From the NCBI GenBank assembly GCA_018814265.1, contig JAHIZU010000249.1, positions 1 to 5,618 of the forward strand: 5,618 nt of DNA, read 5' to 3'. The DNA comes from Candidatus Margulisiibacteriota bacterium (lineage in GTDB: Bacteria > Margulisbacteria > WOR-1 > O2-12-FULL-45-9). Below, piece by piece: positions 5,524-5,618 of this stretch. Position numbers and translations under genes: made by a program. Within the stretch, counting starts at the first letter, position 1. Each line of letters opens with the position of its first letter. A model generated the notes under the pieces. The model made no database searches. It was not told the DNA's origin and worked only from the letters and a program-made list of their open reading frames with translations.

Positions 5524-5618
5524 ATGAATAACTTGACGTTAATAACCATGGCCTGGGAACTTTTTGAGCAAGGAGTTCCGAGGATAAACATTGCTCTACA
5601 TTTGGGAAGGCATCGGGA
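5524..5618 (+). CDS. Transposase/integrase N-terminal fragment (helix-turn-helix)
   Basis: This frame is open from the ATG at 5524 to the window edge and gives 31 residues. The segment AWELFEQGVPRINIALHLG (residues 10-28) has the helix, turn and recognition-helix pattern that opens many integrase-type transposases. The next residues, RHR, continue it. A second ATG at 5548 is an alternative start. Neither start has a Shine-Dalgarno site, which is common for tightly limited transposases. It is transcribed away from kamA. The catalytic DDE part would lie beyond the edge, so neither family nor integrity can be judged. Confidence 0.6.
   Translation, partial: MNNLTLITMAWELFEQGVPRINIALHLGRHR

Larger units (their letters stand above)
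5467..5618 (+). mobile_element. Probable beginning of an insertion sequence, cut by the window edge
   Basis: The stretch contains the start of a transposase-like gene at 5524, a palindrome just before it, and TGTCAA at 5467-5472, which matches the inverted tip TTGACA at 56-61 on the left side. If both belong to the same element family, two copies in the same orientation flank the six minus-strand genes. The left boundary is uncertain: only the 6-base tip matches, and longer similarity between the two ends is not evident by eye. Confidence 0.35.

Overview
The window holds six genes that all read on the minus strand, from right to left. At the right edge lies the start of a divergent plus-strand transposase gene, and at the left edge there are terminal repeats like those of an insertion sequence. 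Two features point to a diderm (Gram-negative) bacterium: a secreted beta-barrel protein with a signal peptide and a C-terminal phenylalanine, and sigma70-type promoter hexamers with good Shine-Dalgarno sites. The mix of families resembles uncultured lineages such as Margulisbacteria/Saganbacteria or Omnitrophota. That placement is an impression from gene content, not something the sequence proves.

Right to left: positions about 5467-5618 carry the beginning of a mobile element, with a perfect 7-bp palindrome around TATAAT and the helix-turn-helix N-terminus of a transposase. A strong minus-strand promoter (TTGACA, 17 bp, CATAAT) then drives a tightly packed four-gene block. Gene 1 is a KamA-family radical SAM lysine 2,3-aminomutase (4304-5416, with the start moved inward from the longest possible frame). 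Gene 2 is a D-Ala-D-Ala-ligase-like ATP-grasp enzyme (3331-4326). Gene 3 is a second, RimK-like ATP-grasp enzyme (2341-3327). Gene 4 is an S66 LD-carboxypeptidase/MccF-type peptidase (1397-2344). Adjacent genes overlap by 23 nt, are separated by 3 nt, and overlap by 4 nt; two of the downstream genes use GTG and TTG starts. After a 67-nt gap with its own strong Shine-Dalgarno site come a small outer-membrane beta-barrel protein (823-1329) and, 1 nt later, an NAD(P)H-dependent FMN reductase (306-821).

The four-gene block is the most interesting part. An enzyme predicted to make beta-lysine, two ATP-dependent carboxylate-amine ligases and a peptidase that cleaves unusual peptide or amide bonds look like a small pathway that makes and trims a beta-amino-acid-containing peptide, or that modifies a cell-wall peptide. 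No acetyltransferase (AblB) is present, so the known N-acetyl-beta-lysine osmolyte route is not complete here. The product is unknown.

Positions 62-305 hold no gene I can support, but they contain a hairpin with a T-run and a 10-bp inverted repeat. No tRNA, rRNA, CRISPR array or known riboswitch was recognised.
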